39,165 nt of DNA from Arthrobacter sp. OV608 (GTDB lineage: Bacteria > Actinomycetota > Actinomycetes > Actinomycetales > Micrococcaceae): NCBI GenBank assembly GCA_900110595.1, contig FOEZ01000027.1, forward strand, positions 1-39,165, given 5' to 3'. Positions 8,448-16,684 of the stretch are shown one piece after another. The position numbers and the translations under genes are program-made. The notes under the pieces were generated by a model. The model had not been told where the DNA came from, did no database searches, and worked only from the letters and a program-made list of their open reading frames with translations. Every line of letters begins with the position of its first letter. Within the stretch, counting starts at the first letter, position 1.

Positions 8448-10649
8448 TTAGTCTGGTGCCGAGGTGCGGGCGTCCGGCAACTGAGGTGCCTCCATCGTGG
8501 CCAGCGCCAGCGACGCCGATACCGAGTGGTCCGGTTTCTCCGGCGGCCGGGTGTAGGCCCGAAGCACCAGGAGGGATTTCGCTGCCAGTTCCACGGTTCC
8601 ACCGGCATGCAGGAGGCCGGTGTCCGCATGCTCTCCCGCCGTATCAATGAGCTGTTCCCAGCTGCCGGAGTACTCCGCGTTGGGCAGGGTAAACACCACC
8701 GGTTCGTCCCCGGAATTGCAGTACAGCAGGAAGTTGTGGTCATTGATGACCCTGCCCCGGTGGTCCTTCCCAATGGCCGCCCCGTTGTAGAAAACACCCA
8801 GCGCCCGGGCCAGGGGATTGTCCCAGTCCTCCGGGACCATGGCCGAGGCGTCCTTGTCCAGCCACACGATGTCCGGCAATGGCTGGCCGATGCCGCGCCG
8901 GACAGGCCTGCCTTCGAAAAACCTGTTGCGGCGGAAGGTGGGGTGCTCGCGGCGCAACTCGCTGACGGCTGCGAGGAACTCGGTGAGGGGCTGGTCAGCT
9001 GCCTCCCAATTGATCCATGAGAGCGGGGAGTCCTGGCAGTAGGCGTTGTTGTTTCCCTGCTGGGTGCGCCCCATTTCGTCGCCGTGCAGGACCATGGGGA
9101 CGCCCTGCGAGAGAAGGAGCGTGGCGAGCAGGTTGCGTTGCTGGCGCGCCCGCAGCGCAAGGACGCCGCGGTCGGTGGTGGGACCCTCCACACCGCAGTT
9201 CCAGGAGCGGTTGTGGGATTCGCCGTCGTTGTTGTTTTCGCCGTTCGCCTCGTTGTGCTTGGCGTTGTAGGAAACCAGGTCGCACAGGGTGAAGCCGTCG
9301 TGGGCGGTGACGAAATTGATGGATGCCACAGGCCGGCGCCCGGAACTTTCGTAAAGGTCCGCCGAACCGGCCAGCCGCGACGCAAACTCGCCCAGCGTTG
9401 CCGGGGCGCCGCGCCAGAAGTCGCGGACGGCGTCGCGGTATTTCCCGTTCCATTCCGTCCACAGCGGCGGGAAGTTCCCCACCTGGTAGCCGCCCGGGCC
9501 CACATCCCAGGGTTCAGCAATGAGCTTCACCTGTGACACCACAGGATCCTGCTGGACGAGGTCGAAGAAGCTGGACAGCCGGTCCACCTCGTAGAACTCC
9601 CGGGCCAGGGCGGAGGCGAGGTCGAACCGGAACCCGTCCACGTGCATCTCCAGCACCCAGTACCGGAGCGAGTCCATCATCAGCTGCAGGGCATGCGGGT
9701 GGCGGACGTTGATGGTGTTGCCGGTGCCCGTGTAGTCCAGGTAGTGCTGCCTGTCCTGGTCCACGAGCCGGTAGTACGCCTGGTTGTCGATGCCCTTGAA
9801 GGACAACGTGGGGCCCAGATGATTCCCCTCGGCCGTGTGGTTGTAGACGACGTCGAGAATCACCTCGATGCCCGCCGCATGCAGCGAGCGGACCATCGCC
9901 TTGAATTCCTGCACCTGCTGCCCCGGTTTGGTGCTGCAACTGTAGGCCTCGTGCGGGGCGAAAAAGCCGATGGTGTTGTAACCCCAGTAGTTGCTCAGCC
10001 CCTTGTCCTGCAAAGTGCTGTCCTGGACAAACTGGTGCACCGGCATCAGCTCAATCGCCGTTACGCCAAGCTTCTGCAGGTGTTCGATGACTGCGGGGTG
10101 GGCGATGCCCGCGTACGTTCCCCGTTCCTGCGCTGGCACTTCCGGGTGGGTCATGGTCAGGCCCTTCACGTGGGCCTCGTAAATCAGGCTGTCACTGTAG
10201 GGGACCCGCGGCGGCCGGTCGTGCTGCCAGTCAAAGAACGGGCTGATCACCACGGACCGCATGGTGTCCGGAGCGGAGTCCTCGCCGTTGAAGGATGCCG
10301 GATCGCCGAAGTTGTAGGAGAACATCGGCTGGCCCCAAGTGATGTCCCCGCTGGTTGCCTTTGCATAGGGATCCAACAGCAGCTTGTTTGGATTGAAGCG
10401 GAGGCCGCGGGTGGGTTCGTAGGGGCCCTCCATCCTGTATCCGTACAGTTGGCCGGGCAAAACGTGGGGCAGGTAGCAGTGCCAGACGAAGGCGTCGACG
10501 GCTTCCAGCCGGATGTGTTGTTCGGTACCGTCCTCATCGAACAAGCACAGATACACGGCGCTCGCCGCTTCGCTGAACACGGCAAAATTCGTGCCGCTGC
10601 CGTCGTACGTGGCACCCAGCGGATAGGGGCTCCCCGCCCAGACTTCCAT
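8448..10649 (-). CDS. glgX: Glycogen debranching enzyme, isoamylase type
   Basis: Hydrolyses alpha-1,6 branch points of phosphorylase-trimmed glycogen. The 733-aa product has an N-terminal CBM48-like domain (YPLGATYDGSGTNFAVFSE) and a GH13 catalytic barrel. The four GH13 regions are present: DVVYNH, GFRFDLAS with the nucleophile Asp, IAEPWD with the acid/base Glu, and VTAHDG. NNAYCQDSPLSWINW is typical of GlgX/TreX. The start at MEVWAGSPYP has GGAGG five bases upstream; an ATG four codons earlier lacks a spaced ribosome site. It lies alone, convergent with the cupin gene and downstream of hsp20 behind a hairpin. No other glycogen genes are in the window. Confidence 0.95.
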   Translation of the reverse strand: MEVWAGSPYPLGATYDGSGTNFAVFSEAASAVYLCLFDEDGTEQHIRLEAVDAFVWHCYLPHVLPGQLYGYRMEGPYEPTRGLRFNPNKLLLDPYAKATSGDITWGQPMFSYNFGDPASFNGEDSAPDTMRSVVISPFFDWQHDRPPRVPYSDSLIYEAHVKGLTMTHPEVPAQERGTYAGIAHPAVIEHLQKLGVTAIELMPVHQFVQDSTLQDKGLSNYWGYNTIGFFAPHEAYSCSTKPGQQVQEFKAMVRSLHAAGIEVILDVVYNHTAEGNHLGPTLSFKGIDNQAYYRLVDQDRQHYLDYTGTGNTINVRHPHALQLMMDSLRYWVLEMHVDGFRFDLASALAREFYEVDRLSSFFDLVQQDPVVSQVKLIAEPWDVGPGGYQVGNFPPLWTEWNGKYRDAVRDFWRGAPATLGEFASRLAGSADLYESSGRRPVASINFVTAHDGFTLCDLVSYNAKHNEANGENNNDGESHNRSWNCGVEGPTTDRGVLALRARQQRNLLATLLLSQGVPMVLHGDEMGRTQQGNNNAYCQDSPLSWINWEAADQPLTEFLAAVSELRREHPTFRRNRFFEGRPVRRGIGQPLPDIVWLDKDASAMVPEDWDNPLARALGVFYNGAAIGKDHRGRVINDHNFLLYCNSGDEPVVFTLPNAEYSGSWEQLIDTAGEHADTGLLHAGGTVELAAKSLLVLRAYTRPPEKPDHSVSASLALATMEAPQLPDARTSAPD

Positions 10650-10739
10650 GTCCGCCTCCATCCCCAAGAAGAAAACACCATCGAACCACAGTGGTGCCCA
10701 TTCAGGCCGGAGGGTATGACACGAGGGGAGGGCAGAAGC

Positions 10740-10766
10740 ACGACGGCGGCGCAAGGCCGCCGTCGT
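10740..10766. repeat. Perfect 11-bp hairpin after hsp20, possible terminator
   Basis: ACGACGGCGGC (10740-10750), loop GCAAG, then the exact complement at 10756-10766. It begins 24 bp past the hsp20 stop in the minus direction and may end that transcript, although the following bases are only weakly T-rich. The same arm sequence builds the larger palindrome at 31094-31141. Confidence 0.6.
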
Positions 10767-10789
10767 ACGTCACCTTTATGGGTGCCTTT

Positions 10790-11203
10790 TCAGCCCCTGA
10801 TGATGGGGATCCTGCGGCGTTCTGAGGCATCCTGGTCCGGCAGCGGTACGCGGACCTCGAGGACGCCGTCCCGGTAGGTGGCCTTCACGTCGTTTTGGTC
10901 AGTGGGCCCGGGGAGGGTGATGGAGCGGGAGAAGGTGCCGTAGCGGAATTCCGAACGGTACCCGTCCTTGCCCTTGTGCTCCGACTTCTCTTCGTGCCGG
11001 ACCGTGATCCGCAGTTGGTCGCCGGTCAGCGTGATGTCAACGTCCTTCTCGGGATCGATGCCGGGGACTTCGGCCTTGACCACCAGCGTTCCCTCTTCCC
11101 GGTACTCCTCGGTCCGCAGCCAGGTGTCCAGGTCACCTTCGAAGAAGCGCCGTAGGGGTTCGGTGATGTCTGAGCCGGTCCGCCGGAGAATGTTGTTGTT
11201 CAT
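10790..11203 (-). CDS. Hsp20/alpha-crystallin small heat-shock protein
   Basis: An ATP-independent holdase that keeps unfolding proteins soluble. The 137-aa product has a short N-terminal arm with FFEGDLDTWL, then the alpha-crystallin domain: LVVKAEVPGIDPEKDVDITL, FSRSITLPGPTDQNDVKATY and GVLEVRVPLP, with the usual IPI-type C-terminal anchor (RRIPIIRG). AAAGGAG stands eight bases before the ATG. No CIRCE element or HspR-type HAIR site is seen upstream. Instead a hairpin closes directly against the start codon (11204-11240). Confidence 0.94.
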   Translation of the reverse strand: MNNNILRRTGSDITEPLRRFFEGDLDTWLRTEEYREEGTLVVKAEVPGIDPEKDVDITLTGDQLRITVRHEEKSEHKGKDGYRSEFRYGTFSRSITLPGPTDQNDVKATYRDGVLEVRVPLPDQDASERRRIPIIRG

Positions 11204-11240
11204 CCCAAGTACTCCTTTCGATGAATTGATTGCGCTTGGG
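11204..11240 (-). promoter_or_regulatory. Leader hairpin at the hsp20 start codon, candidate RNA thermometer
   Basis: In the mRNA sense, CCCAAG (11240-11235) can pair with CTTGGG (11209-11204), which ends directly at the ATG. The AAAGGAG ribosome site lies inside the enclosed loop, close to the 3' arm. The six-pair stem is weak, as expected for a heat-labile switch. No fourU or ROSE sequence is seen, so this is a suggestion only. Confidence 0.3.
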
Positions 11241-11447
11241 TTTGGGTGGTCTTGCATGCGCTGCGTTTCGCTTATTAGCGGCGGAATTTGATGACTTGCT
11301 ATAGGACCATTTTCTGCCGGAACCGGTGTCCTTGCTACGCCCTTAAGCCCCCGTCCCCGGACTTTTCCGGAAACATCTACTTCCTAGCGTTGCCCATGAC
11401 CCTGCGGCATCACCTTGCCGTCTGTCCCTCAACGAACAGGCATTAGC

Positions 11448-12875
11448 ATGAACCTCACCGCCACCGCAGCATCTTCCCCGCAGCCGGACAACGGGCCAAG
11501 CAGGAAACCGCTCTACAAATCCCTCTTTTTCCAGATCCTGGTGGCCGTACTGGCAGGCATCCTGATCGGCCACTTTTGGCCCAACATGGGCGCTGCGCTC
11601 CGGCCGCTCGGGGACGGGTTCATCCAGCTCATCAAGATGATCATCGCGCCCCTGATCTTCCTGGTGATCGTCACCGGTATCGCGGCGGTCAGTGACGTCA
11701 AGGCCGTGGGCAGGGTGGGGGTCAAAGCGCTCGCATATTTCACCGCCGCCACGCTCTTCGCCCTGGTGTTCGGGCTGGTGGTGGGGAACCTGGTCCAACC
11801 GGGTGCGGGGCTGGACATCGATCCGGCGTCCCTCTCCCAGGACGCGCTCAACGCCAAAACGGCCACCGCGCCGCCCAAGGATGCCGGCGCTTTCCTCCTG
11901 GGGATCATTCCCACCAGCGTGGTGGGCGCCTTTGCCAGCAACAGCCTCCTTCAGGTGCTGTGCTTTGCGGTGTTCTTCGGCGCGGCGATCGTGGTGGTGG
12001 GGCGCGACCGCTGCCTGCCGGTGATCACACTGATGGAAACGGTGCTGGAGCTGTTCTTCAAGATCATGTCCTGGGTGATGCGGGTGGCACCGGTGGGTGC
12101 TTTCGGGGCCATGGCCTTCATCATCGGCCAGTACGGACTGGAATCACTGGGCACTTATGCCCTGTTGATCGCTGCCTGCTACGGTGCCGCCCTGGTGTTC
12201 ATAGCGCTGCTGTTCGTGGTGGCGTGGGTGTATCCCCGAGTGCCGCTCTGGCAGTTCATAAAGTACACTCGCGAGGAATTCCTCCTGGCACTGGGCACCG
12301 CCTCGACGGAGTCCGTCCTCCCGCGCATTATGACCAAGCTGACCAATGCGGGCTGTTCCCGCGCCACCACTGGCCTGGTGGTCCCCGCGGGATACTCCTT
12401 CAATCTGGACGGCGCCGCCCTGTACCTGTCGATTTCGCTGCTCTTTCTGGCACAGGCTTTTGGCTACAACCTCGATCTTGGCCAGCAGCTCGCCGCCCTG
12501 GGTGTCCTGATGCTGACGTCGAAGGGCATGGCCGGCGTGCCGGGTTCCGCGTTCCTGGCGCTCTCCGCCACAGCGGGTGCACTGGGGATCTTCCCGGTGG
12601 CCGGCGTCGCCCTCCTCCTCGGTGCGGACCGGCTGATGGACTCCATGCGTGTGGTGGTGAACCTGCTGGGCAACTGCGTGGCCACGTTTGTGGTGGCCAA
12701 GTGGGAGGGCCAGTTCGACCGTGCCGCCATGCTCCGTGCCTTTGCCGGTGAGGGGTCGCCTGAGGATGACAGCACGACGGCGGTCGCGGCCGGCCAGGCG
12801 ACTGGCACCCAGGTGCCATCCGGCATGGCCTCGGGGCCCGTCGTCGAACCTTCAACTGCGGCCACTGCACAATGA
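11448..12875 (+). CDS. dctA: C4-dicarboxylate/cation symporter, DctA type
   Basis: Membrane carrier of the DAACS family that imports succinate, fumarate, malate or aspartate with protons or sodium. The 475-aa product shows the family's eight hydrophobic segments, the hairpin-region motif IKMIIAPLIFLVIVTGI, the GTASTESVLPRIM serine-rich reentrant loop, GYSFNLDGAALYLS, and NLLGNCVATFVVAKWEGQ. An Ala/Thr-rich tail of ~45 residues follows. The start at MNLTATAA is weakly supported (CAGG nine bases upstream); a TTG codon 11 codons earlier is possible. It is a close paralog of the gene at 25830-27317, which lies in inverted orientation. It is divergent from hsp20. Confidence 0.93.
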   Translation: MNLTATAASSPQPDNGPSRKPLYKSLFFQILVAVLAGILIGHFWPNMGAALRPLGDGFIQLIKMIIAPLIFLVIVTGIAAVSDVKAVGRVGVKALAYFTAATLFALVFGLVVGNLVQPGAGLDIDPASLSQDALNAKTATAPPKDAGAFLLGIIPTSVVGAFASNSLLQVLCFAVFFGAAIVVVGRDRCLPVITLMETVLELFFKIMSWVMRVAPVGAFGAMAFIIGQYGLESLGTYALLIAACYGAALVFIALLFVVAWVYPRVPLWQFIKYTREEFLLALGTASTESVLPRIMTKLTNAGCSRATTGLVVPAGYSFNLDGAALYLSISLLFLAQAFGYNLDLGQQLAALGVLMLTSKGMAGVPGSAFLALSATAGALGIFPVAGVALLLGADRLMDSMRVVVNLLGNCVATFVVAKWEGQFDRAAMLRAFAGEGSPEDDSTTAVAAGQATGTQVPSGMASGPVVEPSTAATAQ

Positions 12876-12880
12876 GTGCA

Positions 12881-12899
12881 GCGCCCACGGGAGTGGCGC
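12881..12899 (+). terminator. Weak hairpin after dctA
   Basis: GCGCCCAC and GTGGCGC form a seven-pair stem with one bulged C, five bases after the dctA stop. TTCCTCCTTTTG follows a few bases later. A weak terminator is plausible. Confidence 0.35.
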
Positions 12900-12943
12900 G
12901 GTAGATTCCTCCTTTTGTCCTACCCGTGCTGGACACTGTCCCC

Positions 12944-13243
12944 ATGACCTTTGCGAATGTGGGAACCCTCGGAACCAAGCCCGGCCAGCGCGACGCCGTG
13001 GTGTCCATCCTCCTCCGGCCCATGCCGGGGCTGGAGGAGGCGGGATGCCTGCTGTACGAAGTAGGCGTGAATGACGAAGTGCCGGACACGGTGTTTGTGT
13101 GCGAACTGTGGGAATCGCCGGAGGCGCACCGTACGTCACTGCAGCTGGACAGTGTCCGGGCAGCCATTGCCGAGGCGATGCCACTGTTGTCCGGCGACAT
13201 GGGTGGCAGCCGGTTCATTGTGGTGGGGTCCCCGCTCCGCTGA
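12944..13243 (+). CDS. Antibiotic-biosynthesis-monooxygenase-like (ABM) domain protein
   Basis: A 99-aa ferredoxin-like-fold protein of the ABM/quinol-monooxygenase group: MTFANVGTLGTKPGQRDAVV (first strand and helix), GLEEAGCLLYEVGVNDEVPD, VFVCELWESPEAHRTSLQ, and a C-terminal VVGSPLR. Members act as small cofactor-free oxygenases or as dimeric ligand-binding proteins; the substrate cannot be told. The ATG lacks a clear ribosome site, and a GTG six codons upstream is an alternative. It is 68 bp downstream of dctA on the same strand and may be read through from it. Confidence 0.82.
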   Translation: MTFANVGTLGTKPGQRDAVVSILLRPMPGLEEAGCLLYEVGVNDEVPDTVFVCELWESPEAHRTSLQLDSVRAAIAEAMPLLSGDMGGSRFIVVGSPLR

Positions 13244-13408
13244 CCTGCACTTCTGCCACCCCGACTGGCTGGGCCCACCCCTGTGCCTGCTGGCTCCCAA
13301 CGGCTAGGCTGACCGGCATCGGCTGGACTTATCGTCTGGACGACATCGACTGCACACCATCGCCTGCATGTGCCGAATGCAGACTGACGAACGGGGTAAG
13401 GGAGACAC

Positions 13409-14290
13409 ATGAAACCGCTGCCTGCACTTGAGCTTGTTGCCCGCCTGGAAGATGCCGACTGGCTGGATCCCCTGGCCAAGAAGGTCCGGAAGTTCGTCAA
13501 AAGAACTATCCGGCCGCAATGGGCCCGGGACATCCTGCACGGAGTGCCTATCGGGCATCCGGTTCATCCGCTGGCAGTCCAGGTTCCGCTTGGGGCGTGG
13601 ATTTCCGCCGCAGTGCTGGATGCGCTCCCGGGGAACGACAAGGCGGCAACTGTACTGATCGGTGTGGGCAGTGCCTCTGCCGTGCCCTCAGCGGTGGCGG
13701 GCTTTATGGATTGGTCGCAGCTGCACAGCCAGCAGCAGCGGGTGGGGCTGGTCCACGCGACGGCCAACATCACAGCCGTCAGCCTGTACACCGCTTCACT
13801 TGTGGCGCGGACGCAGGGGCGGAACGGCGCGGGCAAAGTGCTTGCCTATCTGGGCCTGGGGGCAGTCAGCTTCGGCGGCTTCCTGGGTGGCCACCTCAGC
13901 TACCGGCAGGCCGCCGGCGTGAACCACACCGAGGACGTTCCGCACCGTTTCCCCAGCGGATGGCAGCCACTGGCACCGCTGGAGGACCTGCCGGATGGCA
14001 AGCTCCACCAGCGCGTAGTGGCCGGGCTTCCGCTGCTGGTGTTCCGGGAGGGAGAAACAGTCAACGTGTTGTCCGACGTCTGCAGCCACCTCTCCGGACC
14101 GCTGCACGAGGGCAAGCTTAAGGGCGGCAGCGTGACAGGTGGATCAGCACGTGGTGGGGGCGAACCCTGCGTCGTATGCCCATGGCACGGCAGCACCTTC
14201 TCGCTCCGGTCCGGTGAGGTGCGGCCGGCCCGGCCACGTCCAGGCAGCCGCGGTTCGAAACCCGGGTTACGGGTGGGCTCGTGGAAGTGA
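13409..14290 (+). CDS. DUF2231 membrane protein with C-terminal Rieske [2Fe-2S] domain; frameshifted near the end
   Basis: Residues ~45-170 carry the DUF2231 membrane region with four hydrophobic segments and the HPVHPLAVQVPLGAW motif. Residues ~195-270 form a Rieske domain with cluster ligands C225-x-H227 (CSHLSGPLHEG) and C257-x2-H260 (CPWHGSTF). Such proteins are thought to pass electrons at the membrane; the partner is unknown. After the SGEV motif the frame turns Arg/Pro-rich and stops at 14290. A second frame beginning at 14227 gives GPATSRQPRFETRVTGG and ends LVEVNLPGAD at 14310, exactly what the Rieske C terminus should look like. One base therefore seems missing at about 14222-14227, in GCGGCCGGCC. 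GGGAGACAC precedes the start. Confidence 0.85.
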   Translation: MKPLPALELVARLEDADWLDPLAKKVRKFVKRTIRPQWARDILHGVPIGHPVHPLAVQVPLGAWISAAVLDALPGNDKAATVLIGVGSASAVPSAVAGFMDWSQLHSQQQRVGLVHATANITAVSLYTASLVARTQGRNGAGKVLAYLGLGAVSFGGFLGGHLSYRQAAGVNHTEDVPHRFPSGWQPLAPLEDLPDGKLHQRVVAGLPLLVFREGETVNVLSDVCSHLSGPLHEGKLKGGSVTGGSARGGGEPCVVCPWHGSTFSLRSGEVRPARPRPGSRGSKPGLRVGSWK

Positions 14291-14373
14291 ACCTTCCCGG
14301 CGCCGATTGAGCGTTTCTGCGGGGCTGGCGGTTTCGGCTCCGGACTTCGAGCGACTTTTGATTGCCGACGGTT

Positions 14374-16503
14374 TCAGGACTTCACCATGTCCCACTCCCG
14401 CTCCTGCGCTATGAGTGGGTCTTGGGGCAGTTTCGGAGGGTGGGCGTAGAAGTCGTCCCAGATCGGATCGTCGGGCGAGAAGTCATGGGGATCCTCAAGA
14501 TTGTCATCGACTGGCTCTTCACGCGGCGGTCCGGCATCCGGGATCTCCAGGAAGTCCGAGAATCCCTGCGGTTCCGCTGCACCGGGTATTTCCGTTGCAC
14601 CCGGCAGCTGCCGGGCTGTGTCGGTTGCGCGGGTTAGGAGTCCGGGTGGCCATTGGGGTGGTTCGTGGTTGGGTTGTTCGGCTTTGTAGTGGCGGCCGGT
14701 GGGTGAGGTCCAGCCGGGTGGTTCGGTTCCAGTGGCTGGGGTGGGTTCCCATCCGGTGTTGTGTTTGAGGCGGTGGTGTTTTGGGCAGAGTTGGGCCAGG
14801 TTGCTGATCCCGGTATGTCCGCCGTCTTGCCAGGCTTGAAGGTGGTCGGTGGCGTTGTCCGGGGATGGGTTGTTGCAGCCGGGGAAGGTGCATTTGCCGT
14901 CCCTGAGCTGGAGTGCTTTTTTCATGGCTTTGGTGAGCCGGTAGCTGGTGCGGCCGATTTCCAGTGGTGCCCCGTCCCGTGGATCGACGAGGACCCGGTA
15001 GAAGGAGCTGGCGCCGTTGGCGAGGAGTTTTCTGGCCATCGATGCGGGGATCGGACCGTAGCCGTCCAGGTTTGCCGGTTCGTCCGTGATGTCGAAGAGG
15101 GCGAGTACCGGGACGGTGACCAGGACGTCCGCCTTGGGGACCGGGACGTTGCCGAGATCCGCGTACCCGTTGCCGCCGTTGGACTCGTCCCCTGCGGCGC
15201 CAGAGGCCTCACGCTCCGCGGCGCTCTCGTACTCGGTGGTGCCGCTGGCGGTACTGGTCGCGGTGTTGGTACAGGTGGCGGTGTCGTTGATGTCGGCCGG
15301 CGCGAGCGAGGCCAGCCCGATCGTGTCCCGGTCGCCGTCTCCGGTGGTTACCGGATTGCCTTCACCCGGGTTGCTTTGTCCCTCGTTTCCTTCGCCTGTG
15401 TTGCCCTGACCCGTGATGCCTTGACCGGGGTGGCGTTCCCTCGTGTTGGCTCCGTTGGTGCTGGTTCCGTTGGTGTTGGATGCGTTGGTGTGGGTGAGGG
15501 TTGGGCCGGCGCGGAGGAGGAGGTTGGCGGCGATGTCGGGGCGGAGTTGGGTGATGGTGCGGGGTTCGTTGGGGCCTTGGAGGCCGCGGGCGATGGCGGT
15601 GGTCCGGTTCCAGATGGCGGAGCCCTGGTCCGCGGGGACGTAAAGGGAAACCCAGGCCATGCCGTCGCGGTCCGGGGTGTATTCCATCCTCCGGTCCGCC
15701 GCGCACTTGGCGTGGCGCTTCTCCAGGGATTCGGGGTGGTGGCGTTCGCGCCAGTTACGGACCCGGGACCGGAACCGCGACGGGACGAGTTCGCCCGCGG
15801 CGGCTCCACGGGCCGGGTTGGGGTTCAGGACATGCTCGACGAGGGCGGCCGCGCCGGTGGGGTCGAGGCTGAAAGTTTCGTCGGCGATGATTTTGGCGTG
15901 CTGCCAGGAGATGGCCCCGGCGCAGAGGGCGTCCATGGCCGGCGTCAGGGAGGCGAGTTGCCGGGATTGGGTGACGAGCGCCCCGGCGGCGGCGGAGCTG
16001 ATGGTAAGGACCCCGGCGATTTCCTCGACCGCGGACATTTCGGCGTAGGTCCGTTCGTGGACGGGCGCCTCCGGCGGGGTCATCGCATGCTGAATTTCAA
16101 TAGCCTCGGCAGCGTCCCGGGCCTTCACCGCGGCGATCTGGGCTTCCAGCTGCTTCGTCACCGCCAAGCGCTCGAGCCGGATCTCATACCGGCGCTGCAG
16201 CACATCCAGAACAGCGCCGGCACAAGCAGCGGCCCCGGGACCGGCGTCGGCTTCCAGCCGCTGATCTTCGAGGAACAGGGAATCAAGCCGGGCAACGGAG
16301 GCGTAAATGCCTTCCATCGCTGCCGCCGTTCCCGCGCCGTTTCCCATACAAACATCTTCTAGTGGGGGTCTGACAATTCTGGCGGGCATAGGTCCAGGGG
16401 CTGGCGGGCGTGCAGGAGCAGCGGGCGAGACAGGAAGCAGCGGAGCCGGATTTACCGCCCCGCTTGTGGTGCCCACGCCGATTCCCATATCAACACGATC
16501 CAT
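14374..16503 (-). CDS. DUF222 protein with C-terminal HNH endonuclease domain
   Basis: A 709-aa open frame. The DUF222 region begins near MEGIYASVARLDSLFLEDQ and covers most of the protein, and an HNH nuclease motif lies at about residues 538-578: CTFPGC, NATDHLQAW, NLAQLCPKHH. Such genes are numerous in high-GC actinobacteria and are of unsettled function. A low-complexity linker (plus coordinates about 15350-15500) holds five-residue G(Q/E)GN repeats and NTNGTSTNGANT. The start is uncertain: equivalent ATGs lie at 16347, 16488 and (other frame) 16628, because the 5' region is a direct repeat. I give the longest frame from 16503; 16347, just before the conserved region, is as good. It follows nagA on the same strand. 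Confidence 0.82.
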   Translation of the reverse strand: MDRVDMGIGVGTTSGAVNPAPLLPVSPAAPARPPAPGPMPARIVRPPLEDVCMGNGAGTAAAMEGIYASVARLDSLFLEDQRLEADAGPGAAACAGAVLDVLQRRYEIRLERLAVTKQLEAQIAAVKARDAAEAIEIQHAMTPPEAPVHERTYAEMSAVEEIAGVLTISSAAAGALVTQSRQLASLTPAMDALCAGAISWQHAKIIADETFSLDPTGAAALVEHVLNPNPARGAAAGELVPSRFRSRVRNWRERHHPESLEKRHAKCAADRRMEYTPDRDGMAWVSLYVPADQGSAIWNRTTAIARGLQGPNEPRTITQLRPDIAANLLLRAGPTLTHTNASNTNGTSTNGANTRERHPGQGITGQGNTGEGNEGQSNPGEGNPVTTGDGDRDTIGLASLAPADINDTATCTNTATSTASGTTEYESAAEREASGAAGDESNGGNGYADLGNVPVPKADVLVTVPVLALFDITDEPANLDGYGPIPASMARKLLANGASSFYRVLVDPRDGAPLEIGRTSYRLTKAMKKALQLRDGKCTFPGCNNPSPDNATDHLQAWQDGGHTGISNLAQLCPKHHRLKHNTGWEPTPATGTEPPGWTSPTGRHYKAEQPNHEPPQWPPGLLTRATDTARQLPGATEIPGAAEPQGFSDFLEIPDAGPPREEPVDDNLEDPHDFSPDDPIWDDFYAHPPKLPQDPLIAQEREWDMVKS

Positions 16504-16680
16504 CGAGGCACCGACAATTCTGGCGGACTTAGGTCCGGGTGCGGCAGGCGGACAGGATCAGCCGGAGCTACAGGAGACAGTGCAGCCGCAGGTGCCGCCT
16601 CGCCTGCCATGCCCCCGCCGATTCCCATACGAACAGCATCTATGTAGCCACTGACATTTTCAGCGGAAACAGGCAGGCCG
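16331..16680 (-). repeat. ~140-bp direct repeat, two and a half copies, over the HNH gene start
   Basis: The plus-strand string CCC(G/A/C)CGCCG then TTCCCATA begins at 16331, 16472 and 16612, giving periods of 141 and 140 bp. Each copy continues with a (C/G)ACA(A/T)TTCT-like block about 40 bp on (GACAATTCTGGCGG in two copies, GACATTTTCAGCGG in the third) and, in the first two, a (C/A)TTAGGTCC or CATAGGTCC block. Each copy carries an ATG followed by GGGAA on the minus strand. The 141-bp step keeps the frame; the 140-bp step breaks it. Confidence 0.8.
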
Positions 16681-16684
16681 GACG

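Noticed and set aside
10790..11340. CIRCE or HspR (HAIR) operator before hsp20
   Set aside because: Neither TTAGCACTC/GAGTGCTAA nor CTTGAGT/ACTCAAG dyad is found.
15350..15500. CRISPR-like array in the HNH gene
   Set aside because: The repeats are coding, 15 nt long, degenerate, and have no spacers.
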